Program-made: the position numbers and the translations under genes
Notes under the pieces: model-generated
The model's database searches: none
What the model saw: the letters and a program-made list of their open reading frames with translations, nothing else
Told to the model about the DNA's origin: nothing
Source: an uncultured Clostridia bacterium
GTDB lineage: Bacteria > Bacillota > Clostridia > Christensenellales > Borkfalkiaceae
DNA: 64,000 nt
NCBI GenBank assembly: GCA_947629095.1
Contig: CANRCK010000001.1
Coordinates: 186,001-250,000 of the forward strand
Direction of reading: 5' to 3'
Shown: positions 1-13,100 of the stretch, piece by piece
How positions within the stretch are numbered: the stretch's first letter is position 1
Layout of the letters: each line of letters starts with the position of its first letter

Positions 1-243
1 GTTTGCGACAAAAATATAACCTGCGGAGAGATTGAAAAAGCAATTTACGGCGCATGCAAATACGTTACCGACGTAAAGCTGTTTGACGTGTATGCGGGCG
101 GACAGGTTGGCGAAGGTAAAAAGTCGATGGCGTTCACCGTTACGTTTACCCCGAAGGACGAGGAAATTTCCACGCGCATAGACGGATTTGTTAAAAAGAT
201 ATTGGGCAACCTTAAATATAATCTGGAAATCGATCTGAGATAA
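1..243 (+). CDS. pheT: Phenylalanyl-tRNA synthetase beta subunit, C-terminal end (partial)
   Basis: The open frame enters from the left edge and stops with TAA at 241-243, giving the last 80 residues. They read as the ferredoxin-fold anticodon-binding (FDX-ACB) domain that closes bacterial PheT: a strand-helix start, the characteristic LFDVYAGGQVGEGKKSMAF stretch, and a final amphipathic helix ending in LEIDLR. In the family this domain contacts the anticodon stem of tRNA-Phe in the (alpha beta)2 synthetase. The rest of the gene, and presumably pheS, lie to the left. It is convergent with yunB and shares a terminator with it. Confidence 0.88.
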   Translation, partial: VCDKNITCGEIEKAIYGACKYVTDVKLFDVYAGGQVGEGKKSMAFTVTFTPKDEEISTRIDGFVKKILGNLKYNLEIDLR

Positions 244-286
244 ATTTATAACCTGTGAGCAGTGGACAAAGATAGTTGTTTTTAAA

Positions 287-323
287 GCGCCGACCGCGTT
301 GAATGCGGTCGGTGCTTTGTTTT
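287..323. terminator. Rho-independent terminator shared by pheT and yunB
   Basis: An 11-bp stem (GCGCCGACCGC / GCGGTCGGTGC, one G-T pair) with a short loop is followed on the plus strand by TTTGTTTT. On the minus strand it is followed by TTTAAAAAC. It lies between the convergent ends of pheT and yunB, so it can serve both. Confidence 0.8.
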
Positions 324-996
324 ACGGGACGAGCGCGGAGTCCGAATTGATTATGCCGGCTTGCAGGTATGTGTTGGGAATTTTGCCGGCAATTACGCTT
401 TCACATATGAGCACTTCTGTTGTCGACGCAAGGTTGGTTGACTTTGACGGCATGATTATTGAGATATCGGAGACGATTTCGAGATACAGGGAATGGAGAG
501 TCTGGTTTATGCCCGCGTCCCTGAATTTTGAAACGAAGCGGCACTCTACATTGGAAATGGGTATGATTTTGATATTGATGGGCTGCCCGAAGCCTGCAAG
601 CGCCTCTATGCCCGTGAGTGCGCCGAGCGGCACCATTATCCCCTCCGCGCTCATTCTGTTTAGGTTCTCCTGCGACAGATACGCCGTATCCCTGGCAATT
701 CTGTTGATTTTGAGGCTGTCGGTAGTGATGGACGTGACGTTGCCGGCTTCGTCGCGCTCTATGGTAATCAAATCCTCATAGCGGACGGCGTCGTTTAAAG
801 TGTAATATATGGCGTCGTTTACAGCTACGGTGGTTATAGAGCGGATTGTGGCTTCGCTTATGGATATCAAAACGCGGGTAACATTTTTTTGAAAATATAC
901 CAGCACGCAGACTACCAAAAGTAAAATTATTGCCACGAGCACCTTGAAACGGCGGAATTTTTTGTTTTTGATTTTGTGGTTACGGTTGCGCGACAT
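322..996 (-). CDS. yunB: Sporulation protein YunB
   Basis: This 224-residue protein has a short basic N-terminus, one membrane segment at about residues 20-37 and an extracytoplasmic body, as in YunB. Family landmarks are an N-terminal 'AVNDAI' helix, a strand with 'LITIERDEAGNVTSI', the 'INRIARDTAYLSQENL' helix and a Gly/Pro-rich 'PLGALTGIEALAGFGQPI' stretch before the C-terminal strands. YunB is a mother-cell sporulation protein whose loss impairs spore formation; its biochemistry is not known to me. No Shine-Dalgarno sequence precedes the ATG. Instead a sigma-E-like -10 element lies 5 nt upstream, so the message may be leaderless. Confidence 0.82.
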   Translation of the reverse strand: MSRNRNHKIKNKKFRRFKVLVAIILLLVVCVLVYFQKNVTRVLISISEATIRSITTVAVNDAIYYTLNDAVRYEDLITIERDEAGNVTSITTDSLKINRIARDTAYLSQENLNRMSAEGIMVPLGALTGIEALAGFGQPINIKIIPISNVECRFVSKFRDAGINQTLHSLYLEIVSDISIIMPSKSTNLASTTEVLICESVIAGKIPNTYLQAGIINSDSALVP

Positions 997-1001
997 ACAA
1001 T

Positions 1002-1009
1002 ATTGTATG
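1002..1009 (-). promoter_or_regulatory. Sigma-E-like -10 element ahead of yunB
   Basis: On the minus strand the sequence CATACAAT matches the sigma-E -10 consensus. It ends 5 nt before the yunB ATG. I see no convincing -35 element at the right distance. yunB is a sigma-E gene in Bacillus, which makes the match plausible. If it is used, transcription would start at or next to the start codon. Confidence 0.4.
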
Positions 1010-1080
1010 GCTTTTAAACCTTTTTTAAAACGGAAAGGATTGTTATAACATTTTTGTTGTTTTAAACGGTTTTACGATAT

Positions 1081-1107
1081 GCGCCCGCAGGCTTTGCCTG
1101 CGGGCGC
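1081..1107. terminator. GC-rich hairpin after the giant surface-protein gene
   Basis: A perfect 11-bp inverted repeat (GCGCCCGCAGG / CCTGCGGGCGC) with a 5-nt loop lies 17 bases past the stop codon of the minus-strand gene. The T-tract on the minus side is poor, so termination efficiency is uncertain. Confidence 0.6.
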
Positions 1108-1123
1108 GGTTTGTGTTGCGGAG

Positions 1124-4100
1124 TTAACCCTTATATTTTTTTACGTAAATTGCCGTGCTTATCGTCGCAAATATGAGCGTTACAACCGATAGGGCGATAA
1201 GAATGTACCACAGGATATCCCAGTTGAATCCGTCTGCCGTTTGTATGGGTTCGTCGGGAGTATCGGGCTTATCCGGTTGATCGGGCTGGTCCGGTTTATC
1301 CGGCTGGTCGGGATTATCGGGATTATCGGGGTTGTCGGGATTGTCGGGCTGGTCCGGTTTATCCGGCTGGTCGGGATTATCGGGATTATCGGGGTTATCG
1401 GGGTTGTCGGGATTGTCAGGGTCTACGGGAGGTGCCGAAGGAGCTGTGATTGTGAACGCTTTTTCGGTTTCACCACTCAACTCGTAGTTGCGCGAGTTGA
1501 CAAGCTCCACCTTAACAGTGTACTCACCTGCCGCAACCGGCGTGCCCTGTATATCTTTGCCGTCCTTGGTATAGATTACGCGTACGAGATTATCATAGTC
1601 GCCGTTCATACCGTTATACGGAGTATGGGGTGCGCCGTCCTGCTCGAACGAGGTGGAATCGCCCCAATTGACGGTGATGGGCTTTTTGGTGATTACCACG
1701 GTTATGCCATCTACCGTGACGCCTTTATAATTTTCCGTTTCGGGAACGCTTACTACTACTGCGTACAAGCCTGCGTTAACCGGTTCGATGGTATAGCCGT
1801 TATAGGTTACCCTTACGGGCAGCGTTGCGTCGGAGACGTGCACCGTTATGGGATGGCTTTCGCCGTCGTAAACCACTGCCTCAGCCTCGTCTACCGAAAC
1901 CTGAGGGATTGCCTTTTGAATGGTGAACGTAAATCTTAAATCCACAGAGCTGCCGTCCGCCCACTCGGTGTTCCGCTTATCCGAAAGTACTACCCTCACC
2001 GTTTGCGAACCGGCTTTTGTGCGGGTTGCGTTGAGTACGGTGTAGTTGGAGCTTTCTGCTATTGCGTAGGTCTTTTCGGTGCCGTCGTATACGTACGTGG
2101 CGCTGTCCGCTGCGGGCTTTTCCACACTCTTTTTATCGATTATAAACTCTATACGCGTATCCCTGCCCGTGGTAAACGTGAAGTTTTGGGAGTTGAGCGT
2201 TACGGTGTAGGTATATTTGCCAACGCCGACCGCTTCCTCGCCGCTCAATGTGTAGTCGCTTTCGGACAGGTCACCGCCGCTCCAGCTTAAACGGAGTTCG
2301 GGAACGTGCGCGTTGCCATCGTAAACTACGTGGGCGACTTCGCCTACGCTCACCGTTGCAGCCTGTATGTAGAGCGTTGCGGTGGTTGTGGAGCCTCTTG
2401 TGAAAGTAAAGTTATTGTTGAGAAGTTTTACTGTGTATACATACGTGCCCACGTTGACTGCGTTGGCGGGACCGCTTACGGTGTAATCCGTGCCCTCCCG
2501 CAGCGCGCCGCCGGACCACGTAAGGCTTATGGCGGGCGCGGAGTATGCTTCGCCACTATAAACTACTCGCTTGATTGCGTTTCCTGCGCTTACCTGCGCG
2601 GGAGTTACCGTTACAGTGTACGATGTGTTCAAGCCGCTGCCGAAGATATAGTCGGAAGGTTTTACAATATCAAAAGTGTACACGCCTATGTTGCTGCCCG
2701 TTTTGCCCGTTACCTGAAGTTCAACCCTTTCTCCGTTTGAAAGCACCGCAACAGCCGTGAGCTTTGCAAAGTCGGTTCCCGTGTAGGTAACCGTTGACAT
2801 GCCACTCCACTGTATGCTCATTACGATGTTGCCCGTTACCGTGATTTCAGTTACGGTGAATACGCCGTCAGTTGCACCGACGATTGCATAGTTGGTTTTA
2901 TACTCTTCGGCGAGCTGCGCGGTTATTACGTAGTGACCGTTGGCGGTGATGTTATCAACGGGAATGCCGTTGAAGAGAACAGTGTAGTTAATAACGGGTT
3001 GGGCGGGGGTTGACGAAATTCCGGACATTACTGTTTGCAGGAAGTTTTCGCCGCTGTAAGTGAACTGCGTTTCGCCGTTATATTCAACAACTACCTGCGC
3101 CGGAGTTATTTGTCCGCTTATTGTGATTTTTGTTACAGCCGCGGAACTGCCGTTCGTCTCTGCGAGATAGTAGTTTTCGCTGTGAAGCTCTACGGTGAGA
3201 GTTACCGTTCTGCTGCCGACATTTGCGCTGTCAAACAGGGCTTCGGTTACGGTGTAGCCGACTTGCTCGTATCCGCCGTTTACGGGAACGCCCTGTAAAA
3301 CGCCCGATACGTGGCTGAGAGTGCCGAGCGCGTTCCTTTGACCGTTGTAGACCATTCCCGCGGAAGTTATGCCGAGAGCGTTTACATCGAGCCTGTAAGG
3401 AGTGATTTTTGCGTTTCCGAGTTTATACGAACTTATGCCGAGAACATAGTTGGTCTGCACAGAAGCAAACTCCACAGTCACCGTTATGGGGTTGGATACG
3501 CCCGCCGCGTTGACGTTTTTGCTTGCATAGCTTGTCGCAACGGACAGTTCCACGGTTTGGTTGAAGAGCCTTAACGGACGGACGGCAATCATTGCCGAAG
3601 CAGTGCCGTCGTACACTTTTGTCTCTGTTACCGTGATTGCGTCCTTTATCATTTCTTCAGTTACGGTAAATGCGGCAATTTCGAGTCCGACTGAAACGGT
3701 TGCTCCATTTTCGAATACGAAGTTTGTATCGGGAAGCTCTGCCTGAACGGTATACTTGCCTACGTTTTGAACCTGAACGGTTTTGTTGACTGAACCGCCG
3801 CTCCAAGTCATAGTTGCGGTTACGGTATGCGGATTGCCGTCGTACGTATAATTTTTGGGAACCGCGCCGTTGTCAAACGTCCACTCCACTGTTAGCTCGG
3901 CGGGAAGTATTTGCAGATGAACTTCAAGCCTGCCGTTTGCATCCACCCTGTCTGCAAGGCTTGCGGGCCAACCGAGGTTAGGATCCTTTATGGTGATGTA
4001 AGCCGTATGATAGCCGTAGGCGCCGTCGGGAAGAATTTTGACCGTTCTGAAATCGTCGCCCGACTTGTGCTCGCCGTAGAATACGTTGCTTTCGGCAGCG

Positions 4101-7100
4101 GAGGCAAAATAGTGCTGTTCTCTGCCCGTATATACGGCGGTGCGGTCATCTCCGAAACCGGTAAATGCGCTGAGGTCTATCTCCTTCTGCGCTATTGTGA
4201 GATTGACAACATAGCAGGGCTTTATGTAATTTTTGCCGTTCAGCTCCTCAGTTATGGAAGCGGTGAAATTGGAAATTTTGTAGTTGTTGTTCTGGTTTTC
4301 TTCGGAGTTCCAATGGTTGAAGGTGAATCTCCACGCGTAGCTGCCGGCAGCGGAGACGGACATAGGCGAGCCGGTGCCTATGGCGCCATGCCCCAAGGGA
4401 TTCAGGCAATCGGGATCGGTTGCCGTGTTGTAGTACGCGTAGCGGATATCGATAATATCAGATTCTATGCCGCCCTTAATTTGGAAAAACAAGTCGGAAC
4501 TTGAAACTGACGGGTCGTAAATCCACGAAATATTATTGTCGTGTATGGTTATTTTGTCGGTCTTGGACGTTGTGAAGCCGAAAGTGAGTTCCTTTTGCTT
4601 TACGGTTACGTGGAAGATGCCCCTGTATTCGCCGTAGTTGGGCGCTTTGAAGCTGAACTGTACGGTGTAGGAGTCCTCCTCGTATTTGTAGTTGCCGTCC
4701 GACGCCACTTCCTTTAACTTAACGTTTACGGGCGCGCCCGCAACACCGCCGAACAGGGCTTTTGAAACGTAGTTTTCGGTTTCGGGCGAAGAGAACAGAA
4801 TATTTTCTTCACCGTAAGCATACAAGACGTCATACTTTGAATCTCTCCAGACGCCGTTTGCAACGCTGTTGCGGATACTTGCGGGATTGATGGATCCCGT
4901 TATTTCGGAGAACTTTTCGGGAAGTTTAAGCTTGCCGTCATACTCGCCTGAATACTCTTTTACGGTTATTTGACCGATTGCGGCGTTGCCAACTCCTATA
5001 ATATAGGGGATATCTGTTTTGGGATATGCCCTGCCGTCTACCGTGCAAGAGGCGACGTGCAGCGTGAGAGAATAGAAGCCTGCGGGAGTTGCGGCGTTGA
5101 GATACTTTGCAAGTTCGTCTGTGCCGTATTTAATGGATTCTATTGTAACAGCTATTGCGGGCGACGTGCCGTCCGGTAACCTCAACAGCGTGAGCGTGTA
5201 GGCGGAGTTTTCGCCTGCCGCCTTGTTCATCAGCTTGGGTTCGGTTATTGTCACACTGTCGCCGAAAATCCAGTCGAACCCTGTTTCTTCAACAAGCCCC
5301 TCGCCGTTTACCTTGATATCGTTGTCGGCGTCAACGCCGTTTTCAAGCCTTACAAGGTACCACGCCTTTGTGATTACGAGGTTGCCGTCTTCATCGAATG
5401 TAAACGATTCGTGGTTCATTTCGGAGGCGGCATAGTCGGGATTGCCCTCCGCGTCCTGTAGCCAACCGAAGTTTTTGTTGAGAACGAGAACCGCCGTTGC
5501 CGTATAGCTGTAGACATTTTCCTGCTGCACGTTGCCGGAGTAGTCCTTGTCGACAAACGCAACTGTTCCGTTCAATGAGAAGAAGGTTTTGTTTAGCGTT
5601 ACCTGCGCTGCGCCCGTATCCCTTATCCATGCAAACGCATTGTTTGCGGTTACTTCCCGTCCGTCCACGCTGAACGTGCCGTCGGCAAGAAGATTTCTGT
5701 TGCCGTTTCCGCTGTTTATCCATGCGTTTGAAATGGAAGCAGAAAGCTCATCCTCGCTGATTTGGTAAGGGGTGATTTTTACGGTGAAGCGGTCGGTGCC
5801 CGACTTGATTGTGTGGTTTAGGAGCTTGCTCAGGTCGGGAGTTACAACGATTGTGTATTCTCCCGCTTCGGTTATATCCTTTCCGCCGTTTTCAAGCGAA
5901 AGCGTAGCGTAGTCCGAAATATTGCGTTCCACGCCCGTGCCCGAAACAAACGTTGCGCCGTAACCGCCGAAGTAATTGCCGCCGTTAAATTTCTGCTCGT
6001 CGGTAAAGCCCTCGATTTCCCTTACGGCAGCGCCCGTATAGCGCCATTTGAGAGATACTTCAAGCTTGGATATGGATATTTTTGCGGTGGTTTGCGTGAA
6101 GTCGGCATAATTCCATATACCGTTTTGGGAACTGAACGAGGTGTTCGTGTTGGTGTAGTTTGCTCTGAGACGAGCTATATCGTCATCCGTGGAATGTTCC
6201 AACAGTGTGTCGGTATTGGCGATATTTGCTTCGAGATAGAGCGAACCGCCTTTGCTATATTCCCCCGCCGTGCTCAACGAGGTTGCAAACATAAACGTGA
6301 TGATTGCGCCGTCGCCGATATCAGTGCCGGTATAACCGCCGTAGAAGCCTTCGATTGTTAAGCCGTATGCGTTAGCGGAAGTTAACGGCAGATAGAAATA
6401 TGCATGTGTGCCGCCCATACCTACGCCGCCGACGCCGTCGCTGAGGTGTTCGCCAGACTGCAAATCACCGTTCGCGTCGACCTTGGGAACCTTGGAGAGA
6501 GGGGAATTGGTTATGGCTATAGTTTTTATTTTGCCGTTATATTTCAGATATTCGGCAAGTTCCTCTTGTAAAGCTGCGTCAAGCTTGCTTAAATCAAGCG
6601 TGCCGCTCACCTTTATTGTGGCGGGCGTGATTGCGCTCGTGCCCATTGTTTCAACAAAGGTGTTTACAACGTAGTTTCCTGCCTGCGCGCCGGAGAGCGT
6701 TACGGAGGCGATATTAAGGGTTTTACCCGTGTCGGAATCATTATCCACGTCGCAGGTTACAAAAGTACCCTCGGCGGAAGCTATTTTTACTTCGTCTCCT
6801 GCGTAAATGTCGCCCGTGGCAAATACGGCTTTATCCACCTTTATTCCGCCTTTTTCTATTGCGGTAGTGCCGTCGTAAACCTTTTGGGCATACAGACCGG
6901 AAACGGTTACGGATTTCTTTTGGACGTTAACCGTGAAAGTGGTGGCTATGCCGCTTTTAAATGTAAAGTTAGCGTTTGCCGTGGCGGTGAACGTGTAGCC
7001 ATCAGCCGTTACGTCCTTATAACTGCCGCTACTTCCTCCGCTGACGGTGAGCGTTTCCGTTGCGGGTTTGCCGCCGTTATTCCAGTTACCTATGGCAATG

Positions 7101-10100
7101 ACTTTATGCGCCGAACCGTCGTAAACGGGGTTGATTGTAAGCTCATTGTTGGTATTATCGCGATACCAGCTTACGGATGTTATTGTGGCTTGGGCAATAG
7201 TTAATGTATATGACCCTATCTCTTTATAGTTTGTTGCGCCGTAGATTATGGATATTTTGATGTCGTACACGCCTGCATCGATAGGCTCTGTAACCTCTTT
7301 GCCGTCGAGAGTGTAGGTCACGTTTATATTAAGCTTGCCGCTTACGCCCGTAACCGTTACGGTGGCATACTGAGGGCTGCCGGTGTAAGTTGTATTTTCA
7401 CCGGATATCTCGACTTCGGCTTCAGCCTTGTTGACCTTGCCGAAAGCCTTGTAAGGCAGTTCGGCAACAGTGTAGTTGACTGCCTCTTGACCCGTGAGCG
7501 TTACGGAAGATATTGTAACTTCTACGGACTCGCCCGCGTTTGCATTGGTATACTCTGCATCGTAACCGGCTACTTCCACTTTACCGGCATCACTACCTTT
7601 ATAGCCTTCGAACGTGAAAGCGATTATTGCGTCGTCTGTTTGGGCGTTGTAAGTTTTATCCTTAACTTCGGCTGTGGCTATGGTAAGCTCAGCCTTGTTG
7701 ACTGTTAAACTAAACTTGTACTCACTATCCTTGAAGTTGCCTGATTCATCGGTTGCGGTAAATTGATAAGATTTAGCGTTTCTGTAAACCAAATCCGCAG
7801 AAGTTATTGCAACGCTGTATGAACCAACGGAGAGAACCAAAGTTACCTTATGCTCCGCGCCGTCGTATGTGAGACTACTGCTAAGCTCTGTGCCCGGCTT
7901 GCTTTCGGAATCATAGTCCGCGTACCAAGTGGCGGTTGCCTCTGCCTGGGTAATTTCAAAGGTCTGCTCTGCATTGTCAAGCGTGTAGTTGTTGTCCGAA
8001 ATGGTTGCGGTTATAGGGTATCTGCCGACGTTAACAGCCTGACCGCCCTTATCAAGAGCAACCGTAAGGGTCACCGTTTCGCCTGCGACGACGCCGTTTT
8101 CGGTTGTGGCGGTTGCAGTAGGCAAGGTCTGCGCATAGCCCGTGAAGGTTGCCGTTAAAGACGACCATTTTACGGATATAGATTTAGGCGAAATAGAAAC
8201 TCCATTGGATATAGTCCAACTTATGGCTTTGTCTGAAACTACGGTATAATTTGTTCCGCCAACAAATTTATAGTTGGCGTTGGAGATTGTAAGATTGACG
8301 GTAATTGAGTTTGCGGAATCTACGTTCTTGGAGTTAAAGTTCGCGGTTAAGGCGCACTTCACTGCTTCGCCCGTAATCCATGCAATGGTATGGCTTCCGC
8401 TGCTAACAACCGCGGCTGTGGAACCGTCGTATTCTTTGGTTGTTTCCACCCAAGCGTTCGCCTCTACAAATTTATCAAAAGTTATTTCATATTCGGAAAT
8501 AGTAAATTGCTTTTCCGAATCTGAAAGCGTGTAGTTTGTGTCGGCAATTGAAGCTTGTGCAACGTATTTGCCCACATTCTTGGGCTTTTCGGTTAGTTCA
8601 AAGGACGAATCAGCTTCGGTTTTGTACTTAACGCTGAGAATTAAGGATTTGCCGCCCTTATCGGTGGCTGTGGGGGTGGGCGCCTGTGCTGTGCCGTTGT
8701 AGGTAAAGGACGAGCCGTCCCACTCGACGGTAACGCTTTGAGGAGTGATTGTGAAGGCGCCCGACACTGTTACAAGCTCGAAATTGGAATTGCTGAGCGT
8801 TACAACCAAAACTTTGTCACCTGCATCCTTGCCGAAATGATAAGTTCCAGCGTTGATTGCAGAGCCAATTGAAAGCGATTCGGCTTTAAGTTCGGAAAGA
8901 ACGCTTGCATTTAAGGAATTTGCGCTGTTGGCTGTGAAAGTTGGCGTAACAACGGGGGTTATTTCCTCGCCGGTGTAGGTAGCGTTGGTTGCGGTGAGTG
9001 CAACGTCAACCTTAGCCTTGGAAATGGTTGCGGTGAGCGATGAATCGTAAACCAAAACGTAGTTGAAATCGTCGTCGCCGTCGAGAGCTATGGACGAAAT
9101 AGTTACGCGCATTCCGTCGCCTGCGTTTTGATTGTCGAACTCCGCGGTTATTTTGTCCAAAGTAACGTTGTCGCCCGCTTCAATATCAGAAGAATTGAGT
9201 TGACCGGTTACGGTTGCCGACGTCGTGCCGTCGTAGACTTTACTTTCAGCCGTAAGATTTGTTAAGTGCAGTTCTTTTTGGACGACTACTATCTTTACAA
9301 GAAGATTATTGCCCTCGATTGTGACGTAATCGGCGACTTCGGAGGGAACGTTGGTCTTTATCCATGCGTAGTCCCCCTCGGAATTAAAGGTAAACGTGTA
9401 CGTATACGTGCCCGCGCACTTTATTTCCGGCAAGTCTGCAGAGGAGCCGTCGGGCTTGGTGTAGGTTACAACATAATTTTTGCCGTCCGTTTCCTTTAAA
9501 AGCGGTTTTGTTTCTTCGGGAATGGTTATTGCATCGTCATAAGTATAAGATTCAGAGCCGTAAGTGAAGCCCTGTACGCCGTAGGGAGCATTTACGTTGG
9601 TAAGACCCACGGTCAACCGTATTTGGGTTGAAACGGGATAGAAACCGCCGCCCTCGCCCGCGGTTTTGGACGTGTTGCCAAAACGGTAGTTGCGGTAGGC
9701 GCTGCTGTTGAGCGTCAAAGTTGCAAGATACGTGCCCTTTGCGGAAGGAATGCCGTCTGACGTTAAGGTTCCGTTACCACCCTCCACACTATACGTTACG
9801 GTGTAGAGAGCGTTGTTTATGAAGCTGCTGGAAAGGGTAGCCCTGCCGTTTTTAAGGGTTACGCTGTCGGTATAGCTGTCAAAATCTATTACCGCCTTTT
9901 CAACGGTCAGCTTTACGGTGCGGACGCCTGTTGTATCCCTGCTGTCGAGCGGATTACCGCTTGCATCTTGTTTCCAGCCGTAGGGATTGGTCCCTATGGG
10001 ATCGGGCAGGGTGAAGGTTATTACATATTCGCCGGCTTTCCGTATGGTCGAAGTGTCGTTAGGGTCCATATTTTCGGTTTTCCTTGAATATGTTCCGTCC

Positions 10101-13100
10101 TCATAGCTGTCGTAGCTGACTTGGGAAACGTAGCGGTGGTCGGGATGGGTGAGAAGCGTGTTGTAATCGATATAAGTTGAAGTGTTTACGGAAGTTACTT
10201 TTTCATCGTAAACGGGATTGCCGACGGAATCCTTTAAAACGGGGTTATCGAAACCGAGGTCCTCTGTGTTCCAGATAACAAGCTCGGTTATGGCGCAATC
10301 GTCTTTGCCGGATTCGGGAGTGCGCCATGCATAGTTGTTGGGAGCCGTGAGCTTTACTTCTACGTCGTACGTGCCTGTGCCAAAGGAGGTCTGAGGGGTG
10401 AAATCAGCGCTTTCGTCGCCGCTCTTTCTGTAGCCGGAAACTTCCCACGTGCCGTCGGAAGCGGGGATATATTCAAATTCTCCGCTCTTGGCTCCGTCGG
10501 ACAGGAACTGGTTTTGGGCGGGAGGCGTGTCGAGCATTTTTTGGGTTATATTTACGGTGACTGTGAACTCTGCGGAAAGGTCAGCCATTACCGTGCAGCC
10601 GCAGCCCGTGGAGCCGCCTGCCCACGAGTATTTTTCGGCGGGCTTGAAACTTATGGTATATTTGCCCGCATTGAGTATGGAATTGGGCAGGCGCGAAGGC
10701 GTTTCGCCTTTGGAATCGATGTAGCTTGTTATTTCCATCTGCATGCTGTGGCTTTGATAGCCATAGAACAGATCGCCGAATTTATAGCCCTGCGTGCGAT
10801 ACTCCGCACTGAATGTGGTTCCGCTTGCCTTGCCTATGCCGAGGTCGGTAGTCCACGAGGGCAGACTGATTGCGGGAGCGTCGGATATTATAAGCTTGCA
10901 GGTTACATAAGTACTTTCATTATTTACGCCCGAGATATTGCTGCCTACTTTTTCATAATAAGCCTCGTCGCCCTCTGTTACAGCCGCGTTGCCCTCGGCA
11001 ACCCATTGCAGGTTGTTTTTATCCAACAGCTCCAAAGCTACCCAATATGTGCCTCTCTGATAGGGTTGAACTTCGGGATCGGAGTCGAGATAGCCAAGTT
11101 CACCTATGGGCTGTTCGCTATTGTCCCCTGCCACTTCTATTTTTTTGGAATATTTTACTACCCTGTAGTAGGCGTTATTTTCAAAAATATTTACTTCGGC
11201 GCCGTTTGCCTCGGTGAACAGAACCTGCTGCTCGCCGGGAATTGGAATTTCGCGCTTGAGTATGTTGAGTGTGAACTTGTAGGAATCGCCCTCGGCCGAG
11301 GCAAGGCTCGCCCCGGCGGCGGAAGAGCCGCTCTGCGCGACGGGCAAGCCGTTATAAGTGCCGGTCCATTCAAGACCATCCTTTACCGTAAGCGTTATGG
11401 TGTAAACGCCGGCATTATAGGGATAAGCATACGACCCGTTATTTTCAATTCCCTCGGCGGGGTGATATTCATAGGTTGCGGACATACGGTTTTCGTCGTA
11501 GCCGGCAAAAATTCTTGAATACTTGAAGCCGTCAAAGTCGAACACCGCCGTTATTTCGGGATATTCCTTTTCGCCGTCGGGCGTGCGCGTGCCTATGGGC
11601 TGGAAGCCGGGAACGGGCACGGTGTTGGAATTTATCTGGTCTGTGGTGCCTTTAACGGTCAACGTTACAGAGCCGGGCAGACGGCGCCCGTTTGCAACGT
11701 AGTCGTTTTTTTGGCGGGAGCTTACCAAAGGACGACCTGCGCTCTTATTCCATTTATCCACGTCGTCGGACGATGAATTTGTGAAAATACCCGAGGAAAT
11801 ATGTTCGTCTGCGGTAACCGTTGTCTGCTCAAGCTTGCGCTGACTGTATGTGACGTCGCCGGAGGGCGCGGATTTGGGTCCGTTTAAAACTTGTTGCAAA
11901 TCGGACTGAGCAAGGATATAAGTTACGCCAACCTTGTTGCCCGTAATAAAGTCTTTAAAGTTATCTTCGGAAGTTATTGCGGTTTCGCCGTATTGTGCTT
12001 TTGAGAACCCTTGCTCCGCAAGTATCTCCTGCCAAGTTTTGAGGTCATAGTTAAGTCCGTTTTTGACGAAGAACTTACTGTCGGAAGACTGGTTATAAAG
12101 AACGGTTACGGACTTTTCGGTATACGTATCACCTTCGGCAACGGTGCGGAACACTATTTCAACCTCGTAGGTCAACTTGGAACGATAGTCGTAGGAAATG
12201 CCGACTAAGCTCAACTTATCAATGTCTGAATTGAAGTTGCTCTCTTTTCTGTCGAACAGCTGACCTCTTTCACCTTCCGTAGGGCTGCCTGCAGTGATTT
12301 TAAGCAGGTCGTCGTAAGTTTGATATGAGGGTGCAATAAGCTTGAAATCCTTGTTTTTGTAGCCAACCCGGAAGTTCTCGTTGCCAATGTCAACGTCGTC
12401 GGCTTCTTTGCCCGCATTACCTATGCGGAAATCCTTATATTCGCCGAATACGGCGTGACCGTACTCCGCAGACACGGGCAAATATACGGTTGTCAAGTTT
12501 TCGGAGTAACGGAAAGCATATTCCTCGATTTTGGAAATTCTATCGGGAATTACAACTGTCTTTATGCTGGTTGCGGTGAACGCCGAACTGCCTATTATGG
12601 TGGTTGCGGCGTAGTCAAAGGTAAATTCTTGCAGCGATTTACCGTCGGCGCCCTTTAATTGAGGGGGAACATAGACGAGTTTTTGATATTCAACGAATTG
12701 GTCTTGTACGGTAAATTTCGGCTGATCGTACGTAAGTTTTCTGTCAATGCCTTTAATTACATTTATACGGCAAGTTGCGGTCAAACCGTTGTAGGTTGCC
12801 GTTAACGTGTAGGAACCTTCTTCGCCCGCAGTTAAAACGATAAGTTTGCCTTTTGTGGGAGACAGCAAACCTTCCACCGTCTTGCCGTCTTTTTCGATTT
12901 TCCACTCTATATTATTAAGCATTTCCGAAAGATTTTCGGGTACGGTGGAAGAAGGGAACAAAAGTTCCGCAGTAAATTCGGTTGCGCGGTTTTTTTCTAT
13001 GACTGCTATTACTTTGTTTAAACGCAGCGCGACAGGCACATTGGGGTCCACTACATTTACCGTTACTGTGGTTGTATAACCCGACAAAGATATTGAAAGC

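Noticed and set aside
1252-1428. Regular short direct repeats that could suggest a CRISPR array or minisatellite locus
   Set aside because: The unit is 9 bp without spacers, stays in frame and encodes PDN/PDQ/PDK triplets at the C-terminus of a surface protein.
10514-11518. 334-codon open frame on the plus strand
   Set aside because: Antisense shadow inside the same giant gene, with unnatural amino-acid composition.
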